From Oscillospiraceae bacterium (GTDB lineage Bacteria > Bacillota > Clostridia > Oscillospirales > Oscillospiraceae): a stretch of 22,764 nucleotides of DNA. Position numbers and translations under genes: made by a program. Below, one piece after another: positions 15,103 to 22,764 of the stretch (the stretch's first letter is position 1; each line of letters opens with the position of its first letter). The stretch spans positions 1 to 22,764 of the forward strand of contig CACXHI010000034.1 of the NCBI GenBank assembly GCA_902767395.1. Direction: 5' to 3'. The notes below the pieces were generated by a model, which ran no database searches, was not told the origin of the DNA, and worked only from the letters and a program-made list of their open reading frames with translations.

Positions 15103-15449
15103 TCGGACGCCTCCTCTCGGAGCAGGTGCAGCTTCCGGCACTGGTGCAGGAAGCTCTTGCCCATGGCGGCAAAGTCGCCGTCAATGGCGGCGCTTCGGGC
15201 CACGATCACGATGTCGTAGCCGCGCTTGAGCCGCTTCTCATACAGACGGTAGGTTTCCCGGATGCGGCGGCGGGCCCGGTTGCGCACCACCGCGTGGCCG
15301 AGCTTGACCCCGGTGGTAATGCCGAGGCGGTTTTCGTCGGTCCCGTTGCGCCGGGCGTAGACGACGACAAAGCTGCCAACGGCGCTCTCGCCCTTGGCAT
15401 AGAGTCTGCGGAATATATGATTTTGCTTCAGCGGAACCGTAAAATCCAC
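15099..15449 (-). CDS. rnpA: Ribonuclease P protein component
   Basis: A 116-residue basic protein that binds RNase P RNA and helps it cleave tRNA 5' leaders. The signature VRNRARRRIRE (residues 55-65) is present, and the N-terminus VDFTVPLKQNHIFRRLYAKG fits the family. The start is GTG at 15449; no ATG lies in this frame nearby, and AGGAG about 10 nt upstream supports it. A GTG start may lower RnpA output relative to L34. The gene lies 162 nt after rpmH, a gap holding two RNA hairpins, and its stop overlaps the yidD start. Confidence 0.96.
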   Translation of the reverse strand: MDFTVPLKQNHIFRRLYAKGESAVGSFVVVYARRNGTDENRLGITTGVKLGHAVVRNRARRRIRETYRLYEKRLKRGYDIVIVARSAAIDGDFAAMGKSFLHQCRKLHLLREEASE

Positions 15450-15502
15450 AGAACCCCATCTCCTGCCCTGTCATTCTGCGCGCGAATCGAAGCGTTGATT
15501 CT

Positions 15503-15520
15503 CCTTTGTTTTGTCAAAGG
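15503..15520 (-). other. Small RNA hairpin before rnpA
   Basis: A 6-bp stem CCTTTG/CAAAGG (7 bp with the next A-T pair) closes a 6-nt A-rich loop in the minus transcript. It is about 55 nt upstream of the rnpA start and directly follows the larger hairpin at 15528-15564. Role unknown. Confidence 0.45.
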
Positions 15521-15527
15521 ATATGGC

Positions 15528-15564
15528 TTCGGGGCGAACAGATGGTCCATCCGTTCACCCCGAA
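15528..15564 (-). other. Large RNA hairpin between rpmH and rnpA
   Basis: The minus-strand RNA can form an essentially unbroken stem of about 16 pairs (15528-15543 with 15549-15564), with two G-U wobbles. On the plus strand both wobbles are mismatches, so the structure belongs to the rpmH-rnpA transcript. No T-tract follows. It may be a processing site, an attenuator lowering rnpA relative to rpmH, or a 3' stabiliser of the L34 message. Confidence 0.6.
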
Positions 15565-15611
15565 CGCTTCAAAGGCAATACAACGGACTGCCTGACCGTT
15601 TCCCGATCTGC

Positions 15612-15746
15612 TTACGCAGAGATGACGGCTCTGCCCTTCGCACGACGGCGGGCAAGGACCTTGCGGCCGTTGGCGGTCGCCATTCTCTTTCTGAAGCCGT
15701 GGACTTTGGATCTGTGACGCTTTCTGGGCTGATAGGTACGCAGCAT
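15612..15746 (-). CDS. rpmH: 50S ribosomal protein L34
   Basis: A 44-residue, highly basic ribosomal protein of the large subunit. It begins MLRTYQPRKRHRSKVHGF and continues with the family motif GFRKRM-T-NGRKVLARRRAKGR, ending VISA. The length is exactly typical. AGGAGG at 15755-15760 lies 8 nt before the ATG at 15746. It is the first gene of the rpmH-rnpA-yidD-yidC-jag cluster and stands behind a consensus sigma-A promoter, with a leader of about 80 nt carrying a UUCG-capped hairpin. Confidence 0.99.
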   Translation of the reverse strand: MLRTYQPRKRHRSKVHGFRKRMATANGRKVLARRRAKGRAVISA

Positions 15747-15810
15747 GGTGTACACCTCCTATGGTAGAATATGCTCAACAGCTGTGAAACAGCCGCAGCG
15801 AGTGAATCAG

Positions 15811-15824
15811 GAGCCCGAAGGCTC
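15811..15824 (-). other. UUCG tetraloop hairpin in the rpmH leader
   Basis: The minus RNA has GAGCC-UUCG-GGCUC, a 5-bp stem with the exceptionally stable C(UUCG)G cap, a few nucleotides after the predicted transcription start. Such 5' hairpins commonly protect mRNA from 5'-end decay; here that is inferred. Confidence 0.55.
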
Positions 15825-15835
15825 ATTCGGCGTAT

Positions 15836-15865
15836 ATTATAGCCTGTGCAGGGGGGAAATGTCAA
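15836..15865 (-). promoter_or_regulatory. Consensus sigma-A promoter of the rpmH operon
   Basis: On the minus strand a perfect TTGACA (15860-15865) and a perfect TATAAT (15836-15841) are spaced 18 bp apart. Both hexamers match the consensus fully, as expected for a strongly expressed ribosomal protein gene. The predicted start is near 15829. Confidence 0.9.
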
Positions 15866-16069
15866 GTAAAATTTTGGGATCTTGGGCGGAAACCCATTCG
15901 TAACTGTTCCGCCGACCATGTAGTACGCCGTTTCGCTTAAAACTTGACGTTCGCCGCTGACCACAGCGGTCTCTCTCCGTCTACGGAACGTGTCGGATCT
16001 ATCCGGCGTGCTGGCCGATGTGGGCATCGGCCAGCACGGTTTTCGACACTGAGGGGCTGAACAGCTCCC
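15866..16069. other. Intergenic stretch behind the rpmH promoter, no gene found
   Basis: No credible gene, DnaA-box cluster or tRNA is visible in this stretch; with the rpmH leader, the gene-free interval is 15747-16069. It contains three inverted repeats: 7-bp arms at 15885-15891/15907-15913, a 6-bp stem with ACCA loop at 15954-15969, and the 14-bp hairpin at 16007-16038. A minus-strand open frame across it also runs through the promoter and rpmH, and is not credible as a gene. Confidence 0.5.
16007..16038. terminator. Terminator-like perfect hairpin downstream of yfhO-like gene
   Basis: A perfect 14-bp GC-rich stem (16007-16020 with 16025-16038) has a TGGG loop, 31 nt beyond the end of the YfhO-family gene. 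On the minus strand, where termination is needed, no T-tract follows; on the plus strand GTTTT follows. It probably ends the minus transcript, but a plus-strand role is not excluded. Confidence 0.5.
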
Positions 16070-19000
16070 TCACGCCTCTCCCCGCTGATCATCCGCATCG
16101 TCCAGTTCTTCGGCCAGAAGGCGGTCCAACTTCTCCAGAAAGGGCATATCGTCGAAGACGCCCTTCTTTTCCGCTTCGTCGGCGTTCGGAAGGTCGTCGG
16201 ACGCCGGTGCGGCGGGAGGAGTCTCCGTTTCCGGATCGTCCTCCTCCGCCGGACGCATCGGGACCTCCATCTCTGCCAAATCCATCGGCTCCGTCTGCAT
16301 TTCCGGTTCCTCCGGGGTCTCCGATTCTTCCGACACGTCGGCGGGAGCCTCCGACTTCTTCGAGGGTCCGGGGTACACGGTTACGTCGTCCGGTTCCTCG
16401 TCGGTCGCTCCGGGCGCGAAAATCGACTCCGCGCTCAAAAACGCATCGGGTACAGGAATTCTCTCCGCCGTCGGGAACGCATCCGGCGCGGGAATCGGCT
16501 CCGCAGACGGCGGCGCGTCCGGGGCAGGGATCCGGCTGTCCCGTCTGGGATCAGACAGGGAAACAGGAACCTTCACGATGGGAGGCCGGGAGAAACGGAG
16601 CAGCAGGGCAAGAATGACCAGTGCGAGGAATGCCGCAAGACAGGCGACGCTGATCTTGAGCCCCAGAGAAAAGCCGGGAGTTTCAAAGTCCAGAACGATG
16701 GCGTGCATTCCCTCCTCCAGATGGGCGGCGATCATCGCGCCGCCGACCGGGGTGATCCGGGTCGGCTCCCCGTCCACGGTCAGAGTCCAGCCGTCGTCGT
16801 TCGGAATGGAGAGGTAGAGCAGCCCCGGCTCCCGGACGCGGACTGCGCCCTCGATCCGGGTATCGCTGACCATCGTGGGAACCATGGAGCCGTCGGCCAG
16901 CGCCTCGTAGGCGGCGTCAAACACCGCGGACTGGAACATGGCCGCGCCGAGGGTCACGCTGCCGTCCTTGCCATCCTTGGCACGGAAGCGGATGCTGACC
17001 ACGTCGCCCTCGGAGAAGGCGCCCATGCAGCGGTTGTAGCCGTAGGAATCCGACCATGTGTACTGGCGCTCCCCATTGAGGTAGCAGGTCAGATCGCTCA
17101 TGCCGGAGCTCTTGGAATAGACGCACAGAATGCCGTCTTCCGGCACGGAGATGGAGGCCTCCACGTAGTTCTCGTCGTCACAGTCCCCCTTGACGTTGAA
17201 GGAGGTGGAGGTTCGGCCGCTCATTTCGGCGGAGCCGACGGCCCTGACGTCGTAGGAGGGAATCACGCTGTAAAGCTCCGACTCGCTTCCGGTCATTTCC
17301 CGAAACAGGTGGTTGAGCCGATCAAAGGGCAGGCCGGAATTCTGGGAGGCGTTGTATTCCAGCGCCTTATCTCCCACCAGAAAGCCCACGGAGAGGTGGG
17401 CCAGATTCTCCAGCAGGGTCACCTCGCCCTCCCACGCGACCTCGTGCAGATAGGGATCGTCCACCTTGCGGTCGTTGCGGTCTATGACGTATTTCAGCCC
17501 GAGCAGGAGGTTGGTGAAGGGGTCGGCCTCCTGATAGACGTAGCGGTTGCCCGCGACCGAGGCCGCGAGGCCGATGCTTTGCAGGAAGGCGGAGACACGG
17601 CTGTTGGCCGCTGATGAGAACACGGAGATTCCGTTGTAGCCCAGCAGGGTGCCGTCGTTGAGGGTCTGCTTCATGGCGACCTCGGCGCGCCAGAGATCCA
17701 CGGTGTCGGCCTCGCGCGCCCGCATGGTCTCGATGGCGGCGCGGGTGTCGTCCTTCTTCGTGGGATAGTAGGAGGAATCCGTAAAGCCGACCTTACTGAC
17801 GCCCAGAACCGCGCAGCCGAGGGACTCGGCCAGCATACAGGCGCAGAGGCCGAGCACGAGCGCCTGCTTGCGAATCACGCGGAACACGTAGAACAGAAGC
17901 AGCGCCAGCGCGATCAGCCCCACGGCGGTCGTCGCCAGATAGGCCAGAGGCCTTGCACCCGCAACCACACAGCAGACCAGCAGCGTTACGGCTACAATCA
18001 GTCCGGTAGCGCGCCAGCGGGACAGATGCTCGATCTGGGTATAGGCGCGGAAGGCCATAAAGATGACCGTGAACGACCAGAGAAAACTGAACCGATAGGG
18101 CAGCATATTGGGGAAGTGCATTCCATGCCAGAGATAGTCCAGCGTGCGGAACAGGAAGCTGTTGGCAAAGAACAGGAGCAGCAGCACCGTGAAGATCCGT
18201 TCGCGGCGCGGAACCCGCTTGCAGAACAGATAGGCCGTGGCAAGAATCAGTGTGAAGAAGCCGCAGAAGATATTGGGCAGGCCCTCCATCGTGGTCGGCT
18301 CGGTCAGCGTCCCGGTGTTGGCAATCACGTCGCGCAGCCCCAGCAGCGGGATGCGGAAGCTGGCAAGGAAGGCGCCCACATAACCGTAGCGCAGGGTCAG
18401 AACCGCCTCATGCAGACCGATCCATCCCGGCGCGGCGCTCGCATCGTCGGCAAAGACGGGGGCCTCCACGTCGAAGAAGGAAAACAGCTCCTGCAGCGTT
18501 CCGCGATTGATCAGCTCCATCCCGGCGCTCTTGGTGAGCGCGGGGATTTGCACGATGTTCATGGCATTCCCCGCCGGGAACTTGTTGACGGCCGAGGAAG
18601 TGGATTGCAGGCCAAGATAGGCAGGCATCGTCAGCGCAGCCGTCATGCCGAGGGCGATCATGGTGCACAGGGCAATCCGCCAGAAGCGCGTCCAGAAGCC
18701 GGCCAGATTATCCCAGCGGACAACGTGCCAACCAATGAAGATCAGCAGCACGAACACGCAGATAAACAGGCCGACGTAGTAGCTGCAATAGACCGAGAGC
18801 GCCAGACTCGCCACATAGAGCACGCAGCGCCGCTCCTTGAGCAGGCTGAAGGTGCCGAGCGCAACCAGCGGCAGCAGCGCCACGGTGTCAAGCCAGATGG
18901 CGTTCCAGTAGTAGCCCATGAAGAAGGCGCTGAACGCATAGGCCGTGGAAAAGAAAACCACCGTCAGCTCCTCGCGCCCGAACAGCTTGCGCAGGAAGCA

Positions 19001-19423
19001 GGCGCAGAACAGCCCCGCAAGGCCGAGACGGATCAGCACCGTCAGGGTATAATAGGGCATGAGCAGGCTCTCGGGCAGGAGGACCGCCGGGAGGTTCAGG
19101 GGACTTGCCAGATAATAGGCAAACAGCGAAAGATAACTGGTTCCCATGCCCGTCGTCCAGGAGTGAAACAGGGATTGCCCGTTCTGGAGCCGGGAACGCA
19201 GATCCAGAAAGAAGGGATAATACTGATGCCACTGGTCATGGGCGAGAATCATCTTGCTCCCAAAGGGAATGACGCCGCAGACCGCCCACATCACCGCCAT
19301 CAACAGAAAAGGCAGGAAAAACGCAGTCAGATAGACGGTGCGCGGCTTGCGGGGACGAATAAGAAAATCCCCGGCGGCATCCATCCTGCGCAGACTCCTC
19401 CGGCCCAGAGCTCGTATCGTCAT
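16070..19423 (-). CDS. YfhO-family multi-pass membrane protein with long acidic tail
   Basis: A 1117-residue membrane protein. The N-terminal region has the YfhO pattern: a first helix, then an outside loop with HDQWHQYYPFF (about 62-72), and many further helices up to about residue 540. A large outside domain (about 540-910) follows, then a last helix (about 915-940). B. subtilis YfhO, about 860 residues, is a GT-C-type glycosyltransferase that adds sugars to lipoteichoic acid; a similar cell-surface role is likely here. The extra roughly 180-residue C-terminal tail is cytoplasmic, Pro/Glu/Asp-rich, carries 12-residue repeats (964-999) and ends in an acidic amphipathic stretch (FLEKLDRLLAEELDD). 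The ATG at 19423 is chosen over GTG 19432 because GAGAGG at 19432-19437 sits 8 nt upstream of the ATG and overlaps the GTG. Confidence 0.88.
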   Translation of the reverse strand: MTIRALGRRSLRRMDAAGDFLIRPRKPRTVYLTAFFLPFLLMAVMWAVCGVIPFGSKMILAHDQWHQYYPFFLDLRSRLQNGQSLFHSWTTGMGTSYLSLFAYYLASPLNLPAVLLPESLLMPYYTLTVLIRLGLAGLFCACFLRKLFGREELTVVFFSTAYAFSAFFMGYYWNAIWLDTVALLPLVALGTFSLLKERRCVLYVASLALSVYCSYYVGLFICVFVLLIFIGWHVVRWDNLAGFWTRFWRIALCTMIALGMTAALTMPAYLGLQSTSSAVNKFPAGNAMNIVQIPALTKSAGMELINRGTLQELFSFFDVEAPVFADDASAAPGWIGLHEAVLTLRYGYVGAFLASFRIPLLGLRDVIANTGTLTEPTTMEGLPNIFCGFFTLILATAYLFCKRVPRRERIFTVLLLLFFANSFLFRTLDYLWHGMHFPNMLPYRFSFLWSFTVIFMAFRAYTQIEHLSRWRATGLIVAVTLLVCCVVAGARPLAYLATTAVGLIALALLLFYVFRVIRKQALVLGLCACMLAESLGCAVLGVSKVGFTDSSYYPTKKDDTRAAIETMRAREADTVDLWRAEVAMKQTLNDGTLLGYNGISVFSSAANSRVSAFLQSIGLAASVAGNRYVYQEADPFTNLLLGLKYVIDRNDRKVDDPYLHEVAWEGEVTLLENLAHLSVGFLVGDKALEYNASQNSGLPFDRLNHLFREMTGSESELYSVIPSYDVRAVGSAEMSGRTSTSFNVKGDCDDENYVEASISVPEDGILCVYSKSSGMSDLTCYLNGERQYTWSDSYGYNRCMGAFSEGDVVSIRFRAKDGKDGSVTLGAAMFQSAVFDAAYEALADGSMVPTMVSDTRIEGAVRVREPGLLYLSIPNDDGWTLTVDGEPTRITPVGGAMIAAHLEEGMHAIVLDFETPGFSLGLKISVACLAAFLALVILALLLRFSRPPIVKVPVSLSDPRRDSRIPAPDAPPSAEPIPAPDAFPTAERIPVPDAFLSAESIFAPGATDEEPDDVTVYPGPSKKSEAPADVSEESETPEEPEMQTEPMDLAEMEVPMRPAEEDDPETETPPAAPASDDLPNADEAEKKGVFDDMPFLEKLDRLLAEELDDADDQRGEA
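16427..16534 (-). repeat. Three 36-bp repeats encoding RIPAPDA-type units
   Basis: Three in-frame 36-bp units encode RIPAPDAPPSAE, PIPAPDAFPTAE and RIPVPDAFLSAE, with a decayed fourth (SIFAPGA) after them. They lie in the cytoplasmic tail of the YfhO-family protein. Copy number could vary between strains by slippage or recombination. Confidence 0.8.
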
Positions 19424-19476
19424 GATGTTCACCTCTCAAAAAACCGGTAATCCGGGACAAATCAGAATCATGGCAT

Positions 19477-19505
19477 ATTATAGCATACTATGCCGGAAGT
19501 TTCAA
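19477..19505 (-). promoter_or_regulatory. Sigma-A promoter of the YfhO-family gene
   Basis: On the minus strand TTGAAA (19500-19505) and TATAAT (19477-19482) are spaced 17 bp, with TGC before the -10 making an extended -10. The predicted leader is about 47 nt. Confidence 0.82.
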
Positions 19506-19566
19506 TCCGCAATTTTCTTTCCGTAACGGGAGCATTACAGGGGGTGAGAACTGTCCGCGCCGGCTC

Positions 19567-19595
19567 TTGACAGGGAGCGGCGGGCGTGATACCAT
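19567..19595 (+). promoter_or_regulatory. Sigma-A promoter of the M16C peptidase gene
   Basis: On the plus strand a perfect TTGACA (19567-19572) and TACCAT (19590-19595) are spaced 17 bp, with TGA forming an extended -10. It is divergent from the YfhO promoter, about 60 bp away. Its presence here also argues against a translation start at or near 19567. Confidence 0.75.
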
Positions 19596-19656
19596 GAGAG
19601 ATAGAATAGAGTCAACAAATTGCAGGGAAAATGAAACGATCAGAAAGGATTTCGCC

Positions 19657-22539
19657 ATGGAAAACAGACAGATGATTCACGGGTTTCTTCCCGTCCGGGC
19701 GCGGGAATTCGAGGAGCTGGAGGGCACGCTGCGGGAATACGTCCACGAGAAGACCGGGGCGCAGCTCTGCTGGCTGGATCGCGTCGACGAGAATAAAACC
19801 TTCTCCATCGCCTTCAAAACCATTCCCGAGGACTCCACCGGCGTGTTTCACATTTTGGAGCACTCTGTCCTCTGCGGCTCCGACAAGTATCCCGTCAAGG
19901 AGCCCTTCGTGGAGCTGCTGAAAACCTCCGTCCAGACCTTCCTGAACGCGCTGACCTTCTCGGATAAGACGGTCTATCCCGTTTCCAGCCGCAACGGGCA
20001 GGATTTTTTGAACCTGATGGACGTTTATCTGGACGCGGTGTTTCACCCGGCCATCTACCGCAAGCCCGAAATCTTCCGGCAGGAGGGCTGGCGCTTCGAG
20101 GGCGAGGGGGACGCCGTATGTCTGCAGGGCGTCGTCCTCAATGAGATGAAGGGCGCTTTTGCCTCGCCGGACACGATTCAGAGCAACCTGCTCGACGAGA
20201 TGCTCCTGCCGGACACCTGCTACCGCTACGTCTCCGGCGGCGACCCGGCGCACATTCCCGAGCTGACCTATGAGCAGTTTCTCGCCACCCACCGGAAATT
20301 CTATCACCCCTCCAACGCCCGGATCAGTCTGGTGGGAAGCGTGGATCTCGACGCCTGTCTGAAAAAGCTTGACCGCGTTCTGCGCGACTATGATCGGCAG
20401 GAGGTCTGCTTTGACATCCCCATGCAGGGCCAGATTCCGGCCCAGCGCAGAACCGTCCGCTACGCCATCGGCCCCGAGGAGGACGCTGCGCACCGCACCA
20501 TCGTTGCGCAGGCCACGCTGCTGTCCACCTACGACGATGATCTGCGCAACCACGCCGTGAGCGTGCTTTCCGACTACCTGACCGGCGACGACGACGCGCC
20601 CCTGAAGCGGGCGGTCATCGACGCCGGGCTGGCGCAGGACTTCACCATGAGTCTCTACGACGGCTTGCAGCAAACCTCCGCCTGCTGGACGGCGCTGAAC
20701 ACCGACCCGGACAAGCAGCCCGCGCTGGAGCAGACCGTCCGGGAAACGCTGGCGCAGCTTGTGGACAGGGGCCTCGACCGGGAGCGGTTGGACGCCTGCT
20801 TCTGCCGCTACGCCTTCCAGCTTCGGGACCGGGAAAGCGGTGCGCCCCGCAGTCTGGCGGAGGCCATCGACATGCTGGATACCTGGCTCTACGGGGGCGA
20901 TCCCGCGCAGGGCCTTTTGGCGGAGGACGCGCTGGCCGAGCTGGAAACCGCCCTTGCCACCGACTTCCCGGAGCGCCTGCTGCGAAAGCTCTTCCTTGAC
21001 AACGAGCACCTTGTCACCCTGACCTTGATTCCCTCCCCCACCCTCGGTGCGGAGACCGCCGCCGAGGAGGCCGCCCGCGTCCGGGCCGTGACGGAGCACT
21101 GGACCGAGGCGGACAGAGCGCTTCAGGCCGAGCGGGCCGAGGCGCTGCGCCTGTGGCAGCAAACGCCCGACAGCGACGAGGCGCTGGCAACCATTCCGAT
21201 GCTCCGCCTCTCGGATCTGGCGCAGGCCCCCGCGCCGCTGGATATGACCGAAACGAAGCTGGGAGTGATTCCCCTGCTGCGCCACCGGGTGGGAGGCCGT
21301 CTTGCATTCCTTCGCACCTATCTGGACGCCTCCGACCTGACGCTGGAGGAGCTGCCTGTGCTCGCGTTGATGTGCAGTCTGATGGGCTGCATGGCGACGC
21401 AGCGCTATCGCCGCGCCGACCTGCCGCTGGAGATTATGCGTTTGACGGGCCGCTTGGGCATCTCCCCCATCGTCGTGGAGGGGAAAACACCTGACCGCTG
21501 CAGCGTCCTGCTCTCCGCCTCTCTCGCCTGTCTGCCGACGCTGGGCGAGAAGGCCGCCGCACTTCTGGCGGAGATTCTGACCGCCACGGTCTGGGAGGAC
21601 CTTCCCCTGCTGCGCGATACCCTCCAGCAGCTCACGCTGGGCGCGCAGATGTCGCTGGCCTCCGCCGGACAGAAGTTTGCCGTTTCCCGAATTGCTGCGG
21701 GTCTGACGGCACACGGCGCCGCGCTGGAGGCAATCAACGGCGTAGAATACGCCCGCTGGCTCAAGCAGAAGAGCACCGCAGACGACGAAACGCTGCGCAC
21801 GCTGCTCGCGCAGATGGAGACTCTGGCCCGCCGTCTGGTCGTGCGGGAGCGTCTGACCCTCTCTTGCAGCGAGCACGTACCCGACGCCGCGCTGACGTGC
21901 TTTGCCGACGCCATGCCCGCGGGACAGACCGCTCCCAAGGCAGCCGAATACGCGCTGTCCGGCGCGCGCCGGGAGGGTGTGCTGATTCCTGCCGCCATCG
22001 GCTTTGCCGGGATGGGAACGAACCTTCTGCGGCACGGCACGGCCTATAACGGGAGCTATCCGGTGCTTGCGAACGTGCTGAATTTCAACTACCTCTGGAG
22101 CGAGATTCGCGTGCAGGGCGGGGCCTACGGCTGCGGCCTGATTGCGCGGAACAGCAACGATCTGTTCTACTACACCTACCGCGACCCGCAGCCCGTCCGC
22201 TCACTGGACGTGATGCGCAACGCCCCCGCCTTCCTCCGCGCCTTCTGCGCGGAGCAGTCCGATCTCACCGGTTACGTTCTCGGTGCGGTCTCCGCCTTCG
22301 ATCCGCTCCGCTCCGCCGAAATGAAGCTTTCCGCCGGGGAGGGCCGCTGGTTCCGCAGGATCAGCGAGGAGCAGGTCCAGCGCCGCTATCAGGAGCTGAT
22401 CCACACCACCGCCGACGATCTGCTGGCGCTGGTTCCGGCACTGGAGGCGCTGGCCGCCGAAAACGCCGTCTGCGTCGCCGCCGGGAAGCCCCTGCTGGAC
22501 GCCTGCGGCGCGGAGCTGGAGGACGTTCTCTCTCTATGA
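19657..22539 (+). CDS. M16C zinc metallopeptidase (presequence-protease/Cym1-like)
   Basis: A 960-residue peptidase without a signal peptide, so cytoplasmic. The inverted zinc motif HILEH (residues 65-69) has His65 and His69 as ligands and Glu68 as catalytic base; the third ligand is Glu163 in LNEMKGAF. Next come an M16C-associated helical hinge and a C-terminal half that carries RVQGGAYGCG and YTYRDPQ, the Arg/Tyr elements that close the chamber in M16C enzymes. Size and order match the single-chain PreP/Cym1 type, which clamps around and degrades short unfolded peptides. Homologues are widespread in Clostridia. The ATG at 19657 has AAAGGA at 19644-19649, 7 nt upstream; upstream in-frame starts fall in the promoter or its leader. 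A lipoprotein gene follows after 47 nt. All catalytic residues are intact. Confidence 0.95.
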   Translation: MENRQMIHGFLPVRAREFEELEGTLREYVHEKTGAQLCWLDRVDENKTFSIAFKTIPEDSTGVFHILEHSVLCGSDKYPVKEPFVELLKTSVQTFLNALTFSDKTVYPVSSRNGQDFLNLMDVYLDAVFHPAIYRKPEIFRQEGWRFEGEGDAVCLQGVVLNEMKGAFASPDTIQSNLLDEMLLPDTCYRYVSGGDPAHIPELTYEQFLATHRKFYHPSNARISLVGSVDLDACLKKLDRVLRDYDRQEVCFDIPMQGQIPAQRRTVRYAIGPEEDAAHRTIVAQATLLSTYDDDLRNHAVSVLSDYLTGDDDAPLKRAVIDAGLAQDFTMSLYDGLQQTSACWTALNTDPDKQPALEQTVRETLAQLVDRGLDRERLDACFCRYAFQLRDRESGAPRSLAEAIDMLDTWLYGGDPAQGLLAEDALAELETALATDFPERLLRKLFLDNEHLVTLTLIPSPTLGAETAAEEAARVRAVTEHWTEADRALQAERAEALRLWQQTPDSDEALATIPMLRLSDLAQAPAPLDMTETKLGVIPLLRHRVGGRLAFLRTYLDASDLTLEELPVLALMCSLMGCMATQRYRRADLPLEIMRLTGRLGISPIVVEGKTPDRCSVLLSASLACLPTLGEKAAALLAEILTATVWEDLPLLRDTLQQLTLGAQMSLASAGQKFAVSRIAAGLTAHGAALEAINGVEYARWLKQKSTADDETLRTLLAQMETLARRLVVRERLTLSCSEHVPDAALTCFADAMPAGQTAPKAAEYALSGARREGVLIPAAIGFAGMGTNLLRHGTAYNGSYPVLANVLNFNYLWSEIRVQGGAYGCGLIARNSNDLFYYTYRDPQPVRSLDVMRNAPAFLRAFCAEQSDLTGYVLGAVSAFDPLRSAEMKLSAGEGRWFRRISEEQVQRRYQELIHTTADDLLALVPALEALAAENAVCVAAGKPLLDACGAELEDVLSL

Positions 22540-22586
22540 ATCGTTGAACGTTGCGCATTGAAAGGAACAAAGCACAGGAGGGCAAC

Positions 22587-22764
22587 ATGAAATCCACAAG
22601 AACAGCACGCGCGCTCCCATTCATTTTGGCAATTCCATTGCTTGCACTTTTATCCGCTTGTGCGCTTTCTGCGCCGGACGCTTCACAGAATTCCGCAACC
22701 ACAACTGCCGCTTCATTCTCTTCGACGCAATGGAGCAGCGCGTGCACCAGCGACGCGCCGGAAA
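22587..22764 (+). CDS. Lipoprotein, N-terminal part (cut by window end)
   Basis: The first 59 codons of a gene that runs off the right edge. MKSTRTARALPF starts a signal peptide that ends in a perfect lipobox LSAC with cysteine 25, so the product should be anchored on the outer face of the membrane. The mature start is rich in Ser, Thr and Ala (for example SQNSATTTAASFSS), a flexible tether typical of clostridial lipoproteins. The functional domain lies outside the window and no family can be named. The ATG at 22587 has AGGAGG at 22576-22581, 5 nt upstream. The 47-nt gap after the peptidase gene shows no clear promoter or terminator, so co-transcription with it is possible. Confidence 0.82.
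   Translation, partial: MKSTRTARALPFILAIPLLALLSACALSAPDASQNSATTTAASFSSTQWSSACTSDAPE

Noticed and set aside
15569..16027. Minus-strand open frame spanning the rpmH promoter
   Set aside because: It crosses a perfect sigma-A promoter and overlaps rpmH in another frame. No ribosome-binding site or family was seen.
15866..16069. Possible oriC next to rpmH
   Set aside because: No DnaA-box (TTATCCACA-like) cluster, no AT-rich unwinding region and no dnaA gene are visible.
18026..19450. Plus-strand open frame opposite the N-terminal half of the YfhO-family gene
   Set aside because: The composition is antisense-like, with no start signal, and it runs through the minus-strand promoter-proximal region.

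Overview
The window looks like a chromosomal segment of a GC-rich member of the Clostridia, most likely Oscillospiraceae or Ruminococcaceae. The evidence is Firmicute-style AGGAGG ribosome-binding sites, sigma-A promoters with extended -10 boxes, a SpoIIIJ-type lipoprotein YidC with a Jag/KhpB partner, a YfhO protein and a cytosolic M16C peptidase. GC content is high throughout. No tRNA, rRNA, CRISPR array, insertion sequence or phage gene was seen.

Positions 1-3816 (+): the 3' end of a sensor histidine kinase, then an ABC ATPase/FtsX-type permease operon. A direct repeat of GTCAC spaced 11 bp lies just upstream of the operon's -10 box. This is the layout expected if the two-component system to the left switches on the transporter. 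A two-way terminator separates the operon from convergent genes.

Positions 3877-12350 (-): a GtrII-like membrane glycosyltransferase with its own promoter; a small lipocalin-like lipoprotein; then a likely four-gene run, read right to left, of glycogen phosphorylase, a GH13 cyclomaltodextrinase/neopullulanase-like enzyme, a two-helix membrane protein with six tandem RanBP2-type zinc fingers, and a TraB/GumN-family lipoprotein. The first two form an intracellular glycogen/maltodextrin breakdown pair. The last two are translationally coupled and of unknown role. They are the best candidates here for something undescribed.

Positions 12480-15865 (-): the classic rpmH-rnpA-yidD-yidC-jag cluster, driven by a consensus sigma-A promoter. 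The usual neighbours are absent: no dnaA upstream of rpmH, and no mnmE-mnmG-rsmG after jag. The YidC has glutamine where the groove arginine is normally found. A large minus-strand-specific RNA hairpin sits between rpmH and rnpA.

Positions 15866-19505 (-): a short non-coding stretch, then a 1117-residue YfhO-family membrane protein with an unusual repeat-bearing acidic cytoplasmic tail.

Positions 19567-22764 (+): a divergently transcribed M16C zinc peptidase, followed by the first 59 codons of a lipoprotein cut by the window edge.
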